Shown piece by piece: positions 10,998-22,530 of a stretch of 64,000 nucleotides of DNA (position 1 is the stretch's first letter; each line of letters starts with the position of its first letter). The stretch comes from Daphnia carinata. Lineage: Eukaryota; Arthropoda; Branchiopoda; Diplostraca; Daphniidae. The DNA lies in NCBI RefSeq assembly GCF_022539665.2, contig NC_081335.1, positions 7,130,001 through 7,194,000 on the forward strand, written 5' to 3'. The notes below the pieces were generated by a model. The model was given only the letters and a program-made list of their open reading frames with translations. It did not search any database and had not been told where the DNA came from. A program made the translations under genes and the position numbers.

Positions 10998-11222
10998 GTG
11001 GAATTGATTGCGAGCTTGATAAACCAATTAGGAAAGAGAATAAAATCAACATCACAAACGAGAAAGAAGTTGGTTGAACGCATCGAAGAACAAGAAAAGA
11101 GAAAGGAACAACAACAGAAAAGGGATAAATCAACATTAAGAAAACGAAAAATGAAAGGAAAGCATAAACTGAATAAACTAGCGAAAAAAAAAAAAACTTA
11201 TCGTATGAATTGCCGATATTGA
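10998..11222 (+). CDS. Lysine/glutamate-rich short ORF, possibly a captured exon
   Basis: Predicts 74 residues, highly charged and probably helical (runs such as EEQEKRKEQQQKRDK). A plausible intron lies just upstream (donor near 10894, acceptor near 10961), and the sequence before it (10815-10893) encodes similar lysine-rich peptide, so this may be a second captured gene piece. Low-complexity composition prevents identification. Confidence 0.25.
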   Translation: MELIASLINQLGKRIKSTSQTRKKLVERIEEQEKRKEQQQKRDKSTLRKRKMKGKHKLNKLAKKKKTYRMNCRY

Positions 11223-11399
11223 CATGGATGAGCTGCCTCGTGTTCCATTATTTACAAGCCGTGCCATGATAGTTTTGTATAACAATACACTGGCATGCCT
11301 TCCATGATCCGAGCGGAACTCATTATTTTCGTTCTTGCCACGTAGGTCTCTATTTATGGTTTTGCGGCATATATTTTTTTTATTAAAAAATGTGCTTGT

Positions 11400-11965
11400 C
11401 TTAAATAATATATATATAATTTTTTTATTATTTATCAGTGTATTAAGGAGTACTTAGGGGAAAGCATACCCCTCGTCTCCGGGAATTCGCATGGAATAAG
11501 GATATCAGCCAGGGGGGAGGGCGATACTAGGACTGGAAACGCCACTAACGAAAGGTCAAGGGCAAAAAATCAAACACTGTGTAAAAATAAGCATAACTTT
11601 TATACATGAGCTGTGTAAAGCAATAGATAATGCGTGTAATCGTGCAAAAAAAATACAAATATGAATTCAAACAAAAAAGTTATGATGGACTGATTACACG
11701 AGCAATTGATAATGTGGTTTGGAGTGCGGAAAACTACATAAGCCGTCCGGTTCTTCCTTTATAACAACGGGCTTTAGGGCTATTTCCCAAGGAGAAATAG
11801 GACCATTACTATGGAGAAATAGGACCCTTATGAGGGAGAAATAGGACCCTTCAAAATATGATTGATGATTGGGTCCTAATTCTCCGGGTCCTATTTCTCC
11901 AGGTCCTATTTTGGGGTCCTAAATCTCCGGGTCCTATTTCTCCAGGTCCTATTTCTCCGGCAATC
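11400..11965 (-). repeat. Right terminal inverted repeat of element F
   Basis: Reverse complement of 7472-8061, ending ...TTTCTCCGGCAATC. A further copy in this same orientation lies at 54990-55533. Confidence 0.8.
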
Positions 11966-11974
11966 GTTGAAAAG
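11966..11974. repeat. 9-base target-site duplication, right copy
   Basis: GTTGAAAAG, identical to 7463-7471. Confidence 0.85.
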
Positions 11975-12400
11975 TGGTTGAAGCATTACACAAACCAGAT
12001 GCCATACGCATGAATTCATAGAGATTGTTTTCTATTACAAACGTCGTTTTTTCAATAGATGGATTATCAACTTGAATTCACCAGTAACCAAAGAAGAGAG
12101 TGAAATTTTTTTCGGATAATTCATCTAACGTTTCATCTATTGTAATGAATCGTTTTCCGTAAAACCATTCGGTTGGCAACACAAAATATCACATCTTCAA
12201 TTTTTTTCTCTACGGGGTGGTGCCCCTGGAGAATGAGAAAATTGCATTGCATATGTTTCGAGCATTTCTTTTACTTTGTCGTCTAGTAATTTCCTTCTAT
12301 TATTGCTGGTAACTTTGTATTGGTGTTGCCGAATAGGGCATCCTTATTGTATATCAACTGTATGATTTATAACGATTGTATTTTTTAATTCTGAAATTTT
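11975..12400 (-). pseudogene. Decayed Gypsy reverse transcriptase, N-terminal half
   Basis: The minus strand encodes, with stops, a Gypsy-type reverse transcriptase: H-T-V region, R-region, LLDDKVKEML, SHSPGAPP, TLDELSE, a GYW-IQV block, KTTFVIENN-YEFMRM and GLCNASTTFQR. Reading stops at the element F insertion and resumes at 7462. The gene must be much older than the F insertion because it was already heavily decayed on both sides. Confidence 0.65.
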
Positions 12401-13929
12401 GCAGGTGAACAAGCCGTGAAAATCATTTGATAATTAAAAGAGTAATTTAAACTCCGAGTCAAAATGGAAATTAAAATGGGCCAAAATTTTGTATTATGCT
12501 GTCTTCTAGTTTTTTTACGATTTTTTTCTATTATTGGTCTTTCGAAATAATTTTCTCTATTAAACGAATTATCTCGATTACGCCTAACTAAAATTTTTGC
12601 ATAATTTAACGAATGATTTTGTGGCCATGATATATACGTTCCACCTCCCTATACTTTTCCAATGAATTTCTGTATATAAATTTCTAGTGGCAAATTTTCT
12701 ACTGTGGTAAATATAAATGTTGTATGAGGGGGGGTGGCATACAGAATTAACGTTTCATTTGCGCTGCAATTACTAGCGAGGTGTAAAAAAATAGCGTCAT
12801 CGTTTTGATCGTCGTAGCTACAATGTTGGTTACCCTAGAGATAGCTGGGCTCTGGCCTGCCTTTCTTGGCTTCTTCAGCAAGCAGAAATCAGTGTTTCTG
12901 GATTGCACCAGTACGAAACGGTCACCTTGGGTTTTTGTTGATATCTAAATCCTGGCATTCATTAAGGTAGGGATACGTATGGGTTTGCATGAGTTTTGAT
13001 GGGACCCGCCAAAGCCTTAAAATTTGACGTGCTCAAGATATGAAACCGCAGGTTTGTCGTTTAGCTTCAAAGAACTAAACCATTAAAATTAACTTGTGCT
13101 GGAAAATAATGGAGTGAAAAACTATATTATTCAGCATCAATAAATATTCAAAACAAACAAAGGTATCTTCTTGAAAAATTTATAAACCATGTTTAAGTTT
13201 AAAAAGTCAGATAGCTCGTTCACTGCTTTACTAAAATGATTTTTTCCCTACTACATACTTGTTTCGTTGGCGTGGCTTTCTGGTTGCTTGGTTCGCCCGT
13301 ATGAACGATAGCAACCGTTTTTAACAGCTGGGCAATGACGTAGGCTAAATCTGCCCTAGCAGTAAGGCAAACTTACTCCCGTACATCTTGAGAATCATCT
13401 ACAGGTCGGTCACCTGTTGCACCGTCTTGTTCGTTGTCTTCTTCCAGATCAACGCAGGAGTGTTTTAGGAGCTCCCTTCATGAAAATAAGACTCATGCGT
13501 TTAAATAATGGGAAAAATAAATCGATTTCATCTTACCAGCTAAAAATTGCCTATGGACTAACGTATTGCTCCTCCATGCTACGTAACTGAACATGTAATT
13601 TCATGGTAACTTTATAAATTACCCACGATGTTGTTCTTACTAATGTCCTAATGACATATTGGATTTCAGAAATTTGGATGTTGTACAAACATAAATTTGA
13701 ATCGCTTCATGACCTTTATGTGGTGAAAAAAAAAACACTAGTGGATTTGGTAACGACATTAGAGCTGTATTCAACATTTTCATCTAATAAACCATATTCG
13801 TATGGAACGACCTGTGAAAGCATAAATATGTGGCAGGGAAATACTCATTTTCAAACGAGGAGATGTGATGAAACAACACTCAATTATCCAGTCATGGAGC
13901 TTGGAGGACAAGGGAATTTTCATGATTAA
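12401..13929. other. No gene recognised
   Basis: AT-rich sequence. An ORF at 13651-13929 (92 codons) has no recognisable motif and no supporting context. Part of the left end may be the 5' continuation of the decayed pol gene. Confidence 0.5.
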
Positions 13930-14578
13930 TAGTACTTCGATGGCTCAGGGTAATAGCGGGGAGTAGCGTACGTTGTTTTTTTTACTAAGCTGGAGCCTCT
14001 GTGTAGTCACTGGGAGCGGCGTAAGTGGTAGTGTAGTAACTGAGAGCGGCGTAAATGGTAGTGTAGTAGCTTGGAGCTGAGTAGTATTTCATTGCCTCGG
14101 TGTAGTATCTGGGAGTAGCATATGTTGTTGGGTAGTGTTGCACTTCAGTGTAATAGCTTGGTATAGCATGCGGTAGGGTGTAGTACTCGGGTGCCTTTCT
14201 AGTGCAGTATTGAGGAGCATCAGTGTAGTAAGCTGGAGCTGCGTAAGTGGTTGTATAGTACTCAGCTTTCTTTTCGTAATACTCCGCGGCTGCAGTAGTT
14301 TAATATTCCACGGCTTTTGTGGTGTAGTATTGAGGAGCCTTAGTATAGTAAGCCGGAGCTGCATATCTCGTGGTGTAATATTCGGGCGCCTTTATAGTGT
14401 AGTAAAAGGGGGCTGCATACGTCGTGATGTCGTGTTGGAGAGCCTTAGTGGTGTAGTACTCGGTGGCATTGGTGGTGTAGTAGCTAGGCGGACATATGTC
14501 GTGGTGTAGTAAGGCGCCGGAGTAGTGTAGTATTCAGAAGAAGACGATCCCATGGGTCCACCGACGACACGTCTAAAT
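13930..14578 (-). pseudogene. Tyrosine-rich repeat protein pseudogene
   Basis: The minus strand encodes tandem imperfect units of the type KAPEYYTT and YAAPAYYT, about 20 in all, starting with a possible exon (GGPMGSSSSEYYTT) after a plausible acceptor near 14578. One frameshift near 14490 and an in-frame TAA near 14300 break it, and it ends at a TAG near 13995. Secreted proteins with such YYTT repeats are, as I recall, common in Daphnia genomes, so this is a clue to the organism. The repeat design resembles cuticular or extracellular-matrix proteins. I found no signal-peptide exon. Confidence 0.65.
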
Positions 14579-15746
14579 TACAGGTAATGACGTAGCAGCC
14601 AATATTCTTGCCCCGCCTTTTAGCAATTCCTCCTTCCCATCAATTTCGATAAATAAAACTGTAATTCAAAAGACGAAGAAAAAAGATTGGCTAGATTCTT
14701 TAAAATACTCAATGATTTTTTTAAGTAAATGCATTGCATGTGCACTTTCTCAAGAATATCAAATTTCTTGGTTCCTAAAATAGCAAATACCATCCATAAC
14801 TAAGAAAAGGAACACACACTAAATAAATGTATAAAAATGAAAACCTAAGGCTATCGTTAATAACCTACCTCAAATCCTAAGCAATTTCAAACCTTCTACA
14901 ACTGATAGTGCTCAAGTAACTTGTTCATCTTCCGGTGACATGCAACACATGCACAGGCTAGAAAGTCAGTTGCTCAGCTATTCTTTAACTTAAGTTGAAT
15001 CTAGAAATGCGAAAGAGGAATGATGAACCACAGCCCCTAACACTGTTGTTTACAACCCGTATTATATGAAGCTACAAGGAAAAACATTTTAAATGATTAA
15101 TAAAATGCAAAAAACCTTTTACTGTTGGAGGTAGAGAGGCAGGTAAACGAGAGAACCACAACTCATAAATCGTTTTCCTAGTGAACAGGTTCCATATAAA
15201 ATTCGAAGCAATGTGCTATTTGTTTTTTCTTCAATTACTGGCAAAATAAAATTATGCCAATTCCTATATACATATGAGCTGAACTAAAAAAAACAAATTT
15301 AGCTTCAGTCTAGAGCAAAGTAATCCTAAACAACAAAAACTTACCTTGTTTTCATAAATCGCAGCGTTTTTACTTAAGCAGTAGTCTAGCAATGGCTGCC
15401 GAATGGAATGTTTACATCGTTATGAGAGTTGCCAAATGAAAAAGTTGACACAAATTATTTTAAGAAGCAAAATAAAATACAAGTTTAAATCACGTTAAAA
15501 TTTTAACGTCATGAATATCTAATTTTTAACATCTAATAACACATAGATATTGTTACATGAGAAACATGTTTTCGCGATAAATAGACTTGTGTTTAGGGAA
15601 TGAAGAAAGCTGGTAGTGCTGAATACTTCTGTGCATTCCAGTTCAGACCACCAGTGTGCATTCCAGTTCAGAGGACTAACCATCGCAATTAGTGCTCCAG
15701 CTAGTGTTTGTGGATAACAGGTTTGTTAATAGAATGTTAAACTTAC
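14579..15746. other. No gene recognised
   Basis: AT-rich. A 16-base direct repeat (GTGCATTCCAGTTCAG) occurs twice near 15630-15672. Nothing else stands out. Confidence 0.5.
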
Positions 15747-16133
15747 CAATGACCATAATGAATTATGATTTTGTCTGATCCAGACCTTTACTTTCTCTGG
15801 CTTATTCCGCCTTCGTTCTGTCGAAGAATTTGTTGCCATCGGCACCTGTTTTGCCTTACATTTGCTGCTCTCACCAAACATTTTTTCGCTAATTTTCTGC
15901 GGTCCCGAGCTATCTTGCCGTTTTTCCGTTGCCTGCAATTTGAGTTTATTTGTGGATCCCCAAAAGGTAACTAGAATTTTTTTATTTAGTGCTGGACTAG
16001 CTGGACATAGGAGATCGGGCTTGATACGGCGGCACCGTTTCAAGTGACCGACACTATTAGTTAAGCGTAAGGGCATTGTTGCTACACCTCGTGTGATCAG
16101 TTGTTTGACCCAATGCAAGGTCTTAAATTGCAT
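15747..16133 (-). CDS. Hypothetical exon, unknown product
   Basis: An open minus-strand frame ending at a good splice donor (GTAAGT, reverse complement of 15741-15746). The peptide is Lys/Ser/Gln-rich and has no domain I recognise. It could be an unannotated exon or chance. The Lys-rich composition and the clean donor are the only support. Confidence 0.25.
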
Positions 16134-16355
16134 TAATGATTAAGTTTTCATGGGAAACAGGGCTAAAGTTTTTAAGCTTTGTTGACATTAAGTTTTTTTT
16201 TATAACAACGAAAAATATAGAAATTCTTATCCTAAGTAAAAAGTATTTTTCCGTCCTCAACAGTCGTGTTGGTATTTTTCTATTGCAGAACTAGCTGCAG
16301 GAACTTCCACGGATTGTGGTGATTCGCCTCTATTTCATTCAAGATTATTTCGAGA

Positions 16356-18491
16356 ATGCAAAGGGTTAGTCGTAGTGGGAAATCACAAGCAAAGAAGAGA
16401 TAAATTCGGCGTGAAGTGGAACGTAACGTCGAACAATTGAATTTTTTTCAGTTTCATCGTCAACCGTCAAATAGTAGTAGTTCTGAATCTGAAGAAGATC
16501 AGGTCTGTTTTAGCCACGTCCCTTTAATTGAATCTGAGACAGCTAATAACGTTTTGTTATGCGAGTCTCACGATGACGTGCCCTTGTTTTCTGTTGAGCA
16601 TATTGGCGACGATAATGTTATCGTTGTCCAAAGTGACTGTGGTTTCACAGATTCTTTTGTCGATTTTGATGTAATTGATGACGAATTGGTAGTTAGTGAA
16701 GAACAGCCCCTACAAACGTTTAAAGATAAGTTGTCGTCGTGGGGCATTGATTGTGGGATTCCCCATGTGCATGTAAACAAGCTTTTGGCAGTTATAAAAA
16801 CACATCATTGCCATTATGATCTCCCTTCCGATGCTCCTACATTACTTAAAACGCCCAGGAAAGTTAGAGTTATTCCTATGCATCCTGGCGAATATTTTCA
16901 TTTTGATTTACAGAACGGTCTCAATGGTTTGATAAAAAATAGTTGTCTTCCGTCAATTCACACTGCCATTGAAATTGAAATGCTAATCAACGTTGATGGT
17001 TTGCCCATCTTTAGTAGCAGCACCTCCAAACAGTTATGGGTAATTCTGGGTATGATTTGGGGGATTTCTGGTTTGGAAAAAGTACCATTCGTCATTGGAA
17101 TATATTATGATCTTGAGAAGCCCGTAGTGGGTCCTAATACATTTTTGCGAGCTTTTGTAGACGACGCGAAGGGTCTTTTAAGCACCGGATTTACTCACTA
17201 TGATCGATTTTTCCCAATTAAGGCCCTAATTTTTGTTTGTGACTCTCCTGCCCGCGCTTTTGTTTCTGGAGTGAAGTATCACTCTGGAAAAAGCAGTTGC
17301 TCTAAATGTAGGACAACAGGCCTAACTGCGTTTAAGCCCAGTGAAGTTAGAAAACTAGTCCGCCCAAAGGGTCGCGTCGTTTTCCCATGTTGAACAGCTC
17401 CACTTAGGAACAATGATTCTTTTCGACAAAGAGACGACCCAGATCATCACAATTACTTTTCAATTGTCGAGGAGTTGGTGTCAGTCGATATGGTGTACGA
17501 TTTTCCCGTCGATCCTATGCATTTGGTCCATGAGGGAGCCACTAAAAAGTTAATAATGACATTGATTGAGGACAGCGACTATAAAATCAGTCCTTTTAAT
17601 GTTAGCAGGATTAATGAAGAAATGACAGTTCTTTCGAAATTTACTCCTCGTGATTTTGCCAGAAGAGCTAGAAAATTTATTTCGCGAATGAAGGCTACAG
17701 AATGGGCTCAGGCAATCGGCTACACAGCTCCTGTTGTGTTTTGAAACAGATTATCAGTTGAACGTTACGCTAATTTGTTATCGCTGCATGTTGCCATTAA
17801 GGTTCTAACATCTCGAAGATTTTGTTACATTTACAACGGTTATGCGAAAGACCTGTTGAAAGTTTTTGTGCAGAATTCGAGTCTTTTATATGGCAATGCT
17901 TTTGTCACGTTTAACATCCACAACCTTATTCATTTAGCAGACGATGTAATGCGTTTTGGCCCTATATATTCATTTTCTGCTTACGCTTTTGAAAATTTTC
18001 TCGGTATTATTAAGCGCTTGTTACGCAAAAGTGAGAAACCACTGGAACGAATTGTAAAACGATTATTTGAAATTCAAACGAGTTTTCTTACATTGCATTC
18101 TGCTGAAAAAACTGGTGCCGTTATGAAACTCCCGCATAAAGGTGGCATCTTGTTACCTGGCCTTAGTTTAACAACTCCCGAATTCCGTCTTTTAGAGTTC
18201 AATCAATTTTTTCTCAATCTCGAATGCGGTAATAATTGTGTCATGCTGTTTGACAAAACTATAGTTAAAGTAAAAAACTTTGTTTCGCTTTATGGAAGAC
18301 CGCTTCTTATTGGGAGGAAATATGTCGATTTGCACAACCTTTATCCAGCTCCATTTGATTCAACTATGTTTGACATTTTTAAATGCAAAATGTCCTCTGA
18401 TTTAGGCTGTTGGCCAGTTGACGAATGTATGTTTGTGATGCCAATAACTGCTACTAACGCATTTGCTGTTTTCCCAATTGAAAACTTATAG
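16356..18491 (+). pseudogene. CACTA-like transposase (Transposase_21-like) with three in-frame stops
   Basis: A single frame runs from the ATG at 16356 to the TAG at 18489-18491, interrupted only by TAA at 16401, TGA at 17391 and TGA at 17742. After an acidic N-terminus it shows the layout of tnp2-type transposases: a DG block (VDGLPIFSSS...), a long spacer with EKPVVG...FLRAFVDD, a CDSPARAF block followed by CSKCRTTG, and DPMHLVHEG. These Asp-containing blocks are the probable catalytic sites. A C-terminal NIHNLIHLADDV...FGP and FENFLG block follows. Both TGA codons could come from CGA by C-to-T change. The enzyme would cut and paste the element; this copy is dead. The next gene, 18556-20467, is probably its partner. 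Confidence 0.65.
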
Positions 18492-18555
18492 ACATATACG
18501 GTTTAAACAAATTTCTTATTCATTTTTTTTGTGTATGTACAGCTACTTACTGAAA

Positions 18556-20467
18556 ATGACTACTAATCGCGGCAGGGCAAAGCCTTTAAATACTGATCAT
18601 CCTATACGAATCGGAACGAGAAAGCGGGTTGCTAAAGTATTGGGCGATTTCGTGGATGCTTCCTTTAGCGAGTCGGAACCTCTTTCTTTGCATAAAATTC
18701 CATTACCACCAAATGTAATAAAAAATACCCGTTGCCATCAAAGTAGGGGACAACCACCGAAATCCGTGAAAAACTCAAATGAAGCTCAAACCTTACAGGA
18801 ATTGTGTAGTACTGGTAAGTGTTGTTTTTCAGATCATTTTCTTATTTTATTACATTTGTTTTTCTAGGCCCAAAATACGGTAATGCTAGTAGCCCGGTGT
18901 TTCGCCGCACTCAGCAAACGAGCCAAGATACCGCACTGTGGTCTTTTTCTGATGATGGCCATGGTACTCTGAGTGATGAAGAATCCTTAACTATAGGTCC
19001 ACGGGCAATACAACATCACGAGACAAGTAAAGAATCTACAATTCATTACCACCAGAGAGAAACAGACAGTGAACCAGAACTCATGACACTTCAAGCACCA
19101 GAAAATCAATTGGGCTTGAACCATACCCATCAGCAATCGATTCAAAAGGGCAATTATGTAAGAGAGCCGGACGGGCTATCGGATATACTACGTAGTTTAT
19201 CTTCCAGGGAAATTTCACGTCTCCAATTGAACCCAAGCATTGGCCGTATTAGTGAGCCCTATCAACAACAAAATATCATGCCAGGCCCATCTTCTGTTGC
19301 AAAATCCCATCAACCATTGAATGTAAATGGTGGCCATGCATTTCATCCTAGTGAATAGTTTATTGAACCCGGTCCGTCTTCCAGAGAGATAGCTTGTCAA
19401 CAACCAAATAAAAATCGACGCCATATGAGTCAGCATTATCAGCAGCAGGAATGAATTCAGGTAAACAATTCCATCAGAATGGTGTTTGCACTTTACAACA
19501 CCAGCACATTCTATTTGGTACTTCTGTCGGTAATAGTCTCCACCAACTAACGACTCCAAATATCATTGATTCAACAGATATGAACGCAATTCGTACTGAG
19601 CCATGCAGCGGGAAAAAAACGATCGCAACTAAATCAGACTCCGTCTCACAGTGCATCAGAACTGTCGTCAACGAAAGCAGCAAATGGTCACCAGTCACTG
19701 CAGCAATCGAGCAATCTTAATGAAATTCCAAACGCAGGTAAATTTTTATAACATAAAAACTTAAGCAACGTCATCGTTTAATTTTTGTTTTTCACATTTC
19801 AGTGTTTCAGGACTACGTGAAAAGAAATATTGAATTCTTGAAAATCTATTTTCGAGAAATGACTGCAAAAATAGACGACCTGCTGGCTTCTAGGCCAAAA
19901 CCTTGCGTATGCACTATGCAAAGAATGGAAGAAAATGAGGAACAATTTACTTTGCCTATGGACTCTTTCGGTGCCATAGAGGAGATGGAAAAAAACCCTG
20001 AGCGACCAAAAAACTCGGCAGCAAATGGTAATGGAACAAAATTATCATTCTTCTTTTAAAATTCCCTCCACAGTTCACCTAAAACATTTGTGTTTCTATT
20101 CAGGTTCTAATTTTGCTCCAAATGGGTGGGGTGAACCTCCAAAAAACAGTATATTCCATAATGGAAAAGCTGTTTACTTGCGAAATTGGAATGCAATATA
20201 CATGGACGTGAAAATCCACAAAGGAGTTCGAGAAAGAAAAATTTTCTAATTTGACAAATATTTACGCTGCAATTTGTGGTAGGTGGTTGCATATTCATTT
20301 ATTAAGTTCTTACTCTATAAGGAAATTAATTGTTGCTTTTTGTAGGTGCCGTTCTCACAAACAAAGACCTTTCCGGTGATGAAAAAACCTCAGTAAAGAT
20401 ACAGTTTCAAGTAACTGAATGGCTTCGTCATTGCCAGCAAAATTTCTATAAAAGATCAAGCTTTTGA
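18556..20467 (+). pseudogene. Second gene of the CACTA-like element, multi-exon, broken
   Basis: Starts 64 bases after the transposase. Exon 1 (18556-18814) and exon 2 (from 18868) join in frame across a 53-base intron. Exon 2 meets a TAG at 19356 and later TGA. Further exons follow: about 19803-20026, 20104-20278 (frame slip in an A-run near 20240) and about 20344-20467. The middle part is Ser/Gln/Pro-rich with two PGPSS-type repeats. The last exons (LPMDSFGAIEEME, NIYAAICGAVLTNKDL, WLRHC) resemble the DUF4806 domain often seen beside such transposases; that assignment is tentative. A basic N-terminus (GRAKP, RKRV) suggests a nucleic-acid-binding role. Confidence 0.5.
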
Positions 20468-20880
20468 ATTTGAATAAAACCATTTCAAATATTCTATTGT
20501 TCTTTTATATTCATTTTTTATTTTAATTACATTTAAATGAATGGTTCTATTCTATATGCTAATACCATGGGAGGTTATTGGTACACCCTGAGGATGATGC
20601 AAGAAGGACTGAGGAGCCTGTCAAGCAGCTATCAGGTAACCAGGTACCAGCTACCAGGTACAGCTACCAGCCAGGAGGACTGAGGAGCCTGTCAGGCAGC
20701 TATCAGGCAACCAGGTACAGCTACCAGGTAACCAAAAAGAAGGTTGTAAGAGGAATCGAGGACGGTTATCGGAAAGACTGGGGAGGATAGCAGGATGCTC
20801 TGAGGAGGTACCTAGGAGCCAGTTGTGCCGTGTGGGGTGTGCTACGCACAATGATTTGCATTCGGCAATAATAGGGTATA
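20440..20880 (+). repeat. Left arm of a long foldback
   Basis: Includes the last coding bases and 3' untranslated region of the preceding gene. It is repeated in inverse orientation at 21840-22165. This arm also contains a local tandem duplication (about 20625-20730, AGCTACCAGGTA-type units) absent from the other arm. Confidence 0.75.
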
Positions 20881-21119
20881 GGATCCCGTAAATAAATAGG
20901 GCAAATCAACGTTGTGGGCTTAATAATCGGTCAAAACGAAACAAATTGTGTGGAACAGTTAATAACACTATTAGCATGTGCTAATACTTACATTGGTGCC
21001 AGACCGTACGGAAATAAACCTAATAAGCGATTAAGCCGAAAAAAATTGTGTGGACCACTTAAAAACACTTAAGCATGCGACATCGTACAGGCTAGGAACT
21101 TTGTAAGTGATTTCCGTCG

Positions 21120-21460
21120 AAGAGTAGGCTACTAGGTAGTAAACTTGATTAAGATACTCTTCGACAAACCAACCTAGGGTTCAATCCCCGGGTCCAGTAC
21201 TCGGTGCCTTGAACTAAGGCGATCATGGAAACATGATTGGGCGGAATGCAGTCACGAAAAACTCTGGGTGGTCTGGATGGCCGTCTGCTGTTCCCTATCG
21301 CCGGGGGTGGTAGATGGACGTTCGGGTTGATCGGGATGATAGTCACACAGTTAAACCGACTAAAACAAAGCTTACGGTGACTAGCGGAGTGCCTAGGAGA
21401 TAATCCAGCTGGATCAGTGGTTCCAGTGGCCCCGCAGAGCCGCAACTTTACCGGTTTTTT
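21120..21460 (+). mobile_element. Possible tRNA-derived SINE-like segment
   Basis: Contains GGTTCAATCCC, an exact RNA polymerase III B-box, at about 21179, and ends in a T-run at about 21455. A convincing A-box is not visible, so a tRNA-like origin is only suggested. It lies in the spacer between the foldback arms. Confidence 0.25.
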
Positions 21461-21839
21461 TTATTTTCTTTCGATTCAAGTAGTTCTTATAAATATAAAT
21501 TTCGAAAATTGTAACTAATAAAAAAACGTATGTACAGTAGTTATAAGATGGGATATAATTATGAATGGTAGTTTTCTTTTACTAGTCCAATATCCAAATG
21601 TTTGTTTTTTTGGGGGAATTTTCTTATATTGGAAGGCAAAAAACGACCCATGGGTTGCAACAATACTCATTTCAGGGTTTGGAGGCAAAGTCTGTTTGTG
21701 GCCCTCAAATGCTAGGATTTCACAAATTTCCTACAATTAGGGTACATGCCATATAGGGAAAAATGGAAAACATCCTGCTCGTGTTAGGAAAGGCTTCAGT
21801 ATGGGTTTTTCGTCTTTAGATTACATTGCAAACCTATTT

Positions 21840-22165
21840 TCCAATCCCACACCTCCCGTCTGGCTCCTAAGTACATCTGCAGAACCTCTTACTATCCTCC
21901 CCAGTCTTCCCTATAACCGTCCTCGATTCCTCTTAGAACCTTCTTTTTGGTTACCTAGCAGCTGCCTGACAGGCTCTTCAGTCCCTCTTGCATCATCCTC
22001 AGGTAGTACCAATAACCTCCCATGGTATTAGCATATAGGATAGAACTAATACAGAACCAATTATAGAACCAAGCATTTAAATGTAATTAGATTTAAAAAT
22101 AAATATTAAAGGACAATAGAATATTTGAAATGGTTTATTAACATTCAAAAGCTTGATCTTTTATT
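21840..22165 (-). repeat. Right arm of the long foldback
   Basis: Reverse complement of 20440-20880 with substitutions and without the local duplication. It carries a reversed copy of the end of the second CACTA-element gene. It may be an oppositely oriented copy of the element's 3' end. Confidence 0.75.
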
Positions 22166-22171
22166 GGAATT

Positions 22172-22530
22172 GGCGATGAAATAGGACTGACTTTTAAAAT
22201 ATTTTAGGTAAGTCCTATTTAACCAAGGCATTAGTCCTATTCCTATTTAGAGATAGACAATATAGTGGGTAAAAAACGTCGGCCTACATGCATTTTCCTT
22301 TTTAAAATACCGATGGTGTTTACTCATTACTTAAATGGTTCACAAAACCTTTTTTTCTTATGCTTTTTTAATTAAAATTACAGGAGAACATGAACTATAT
22401 TGTATTTAATAGAGTTCATTTAACAAAATACTATTAGAGCAAAATCAGAAACATTTATTACTTATATTGCACTTTATAGTGGTCATAACAAACTTTTCCA
22501 ATTTCATAAATTTTTTACTATTTCATACTA
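22172..22530. repeat. Dispersed repeat of the AAATAGGACT family, copy 1
   Basis: Opens with AAATAGGACTGACTTTTAAAA and an inverted AGTCCTATTT partner. Homologous to 57240-57766, both to its first part and, in reverse, to its second part. Confidence 0.6.

Larger units (their letters stand above)
7472..11965. mobile_element. Mutator-like (MULE-type) transposon F carrying host gene exons
   Basis: A 4494-base element bounded by long inverted repeats (about 570-590 bases per side) and a perfect 9-base TSD. Long termini plus 9-base TSDs are the hallmark of Mutator-like elements, and plant Pack-MULEs of this design carry host gene pieces. No transposase is recognisable inside, so it is non-autonomous. 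The cargo is a Jade-like gene fragment on the plus strand plus a lysine-rich fragment. The flanks join into one antisense Gypsy reverse transcriptase, which confirms the boundaries independently. Superfamily is inferred from structure only. Confidence 0.8.

Noticed and set aside
15621-15672. Direct repeat GTGCATTCCAGTTCAG as a TSD
   Set aside because: The two copies are adjacent with no element between them.
17391-17744. Reading the two TGA codons of the CACTA transposase as introns
   Set aside because: Each is a single triplet in an otherwise continuous frame; no donor and acceptor pair would remove only it.
21170-21200. A complete tRNA gene around the B-box
   Set aside because: No cloverleaf, anticodon arm or acceptor stem could be drawn.
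21149-21445. 98-codon minus-strand ORF in the foldback spacer
   Set aside because: It overlaps the SINE-like segment and has no recognisable domain.
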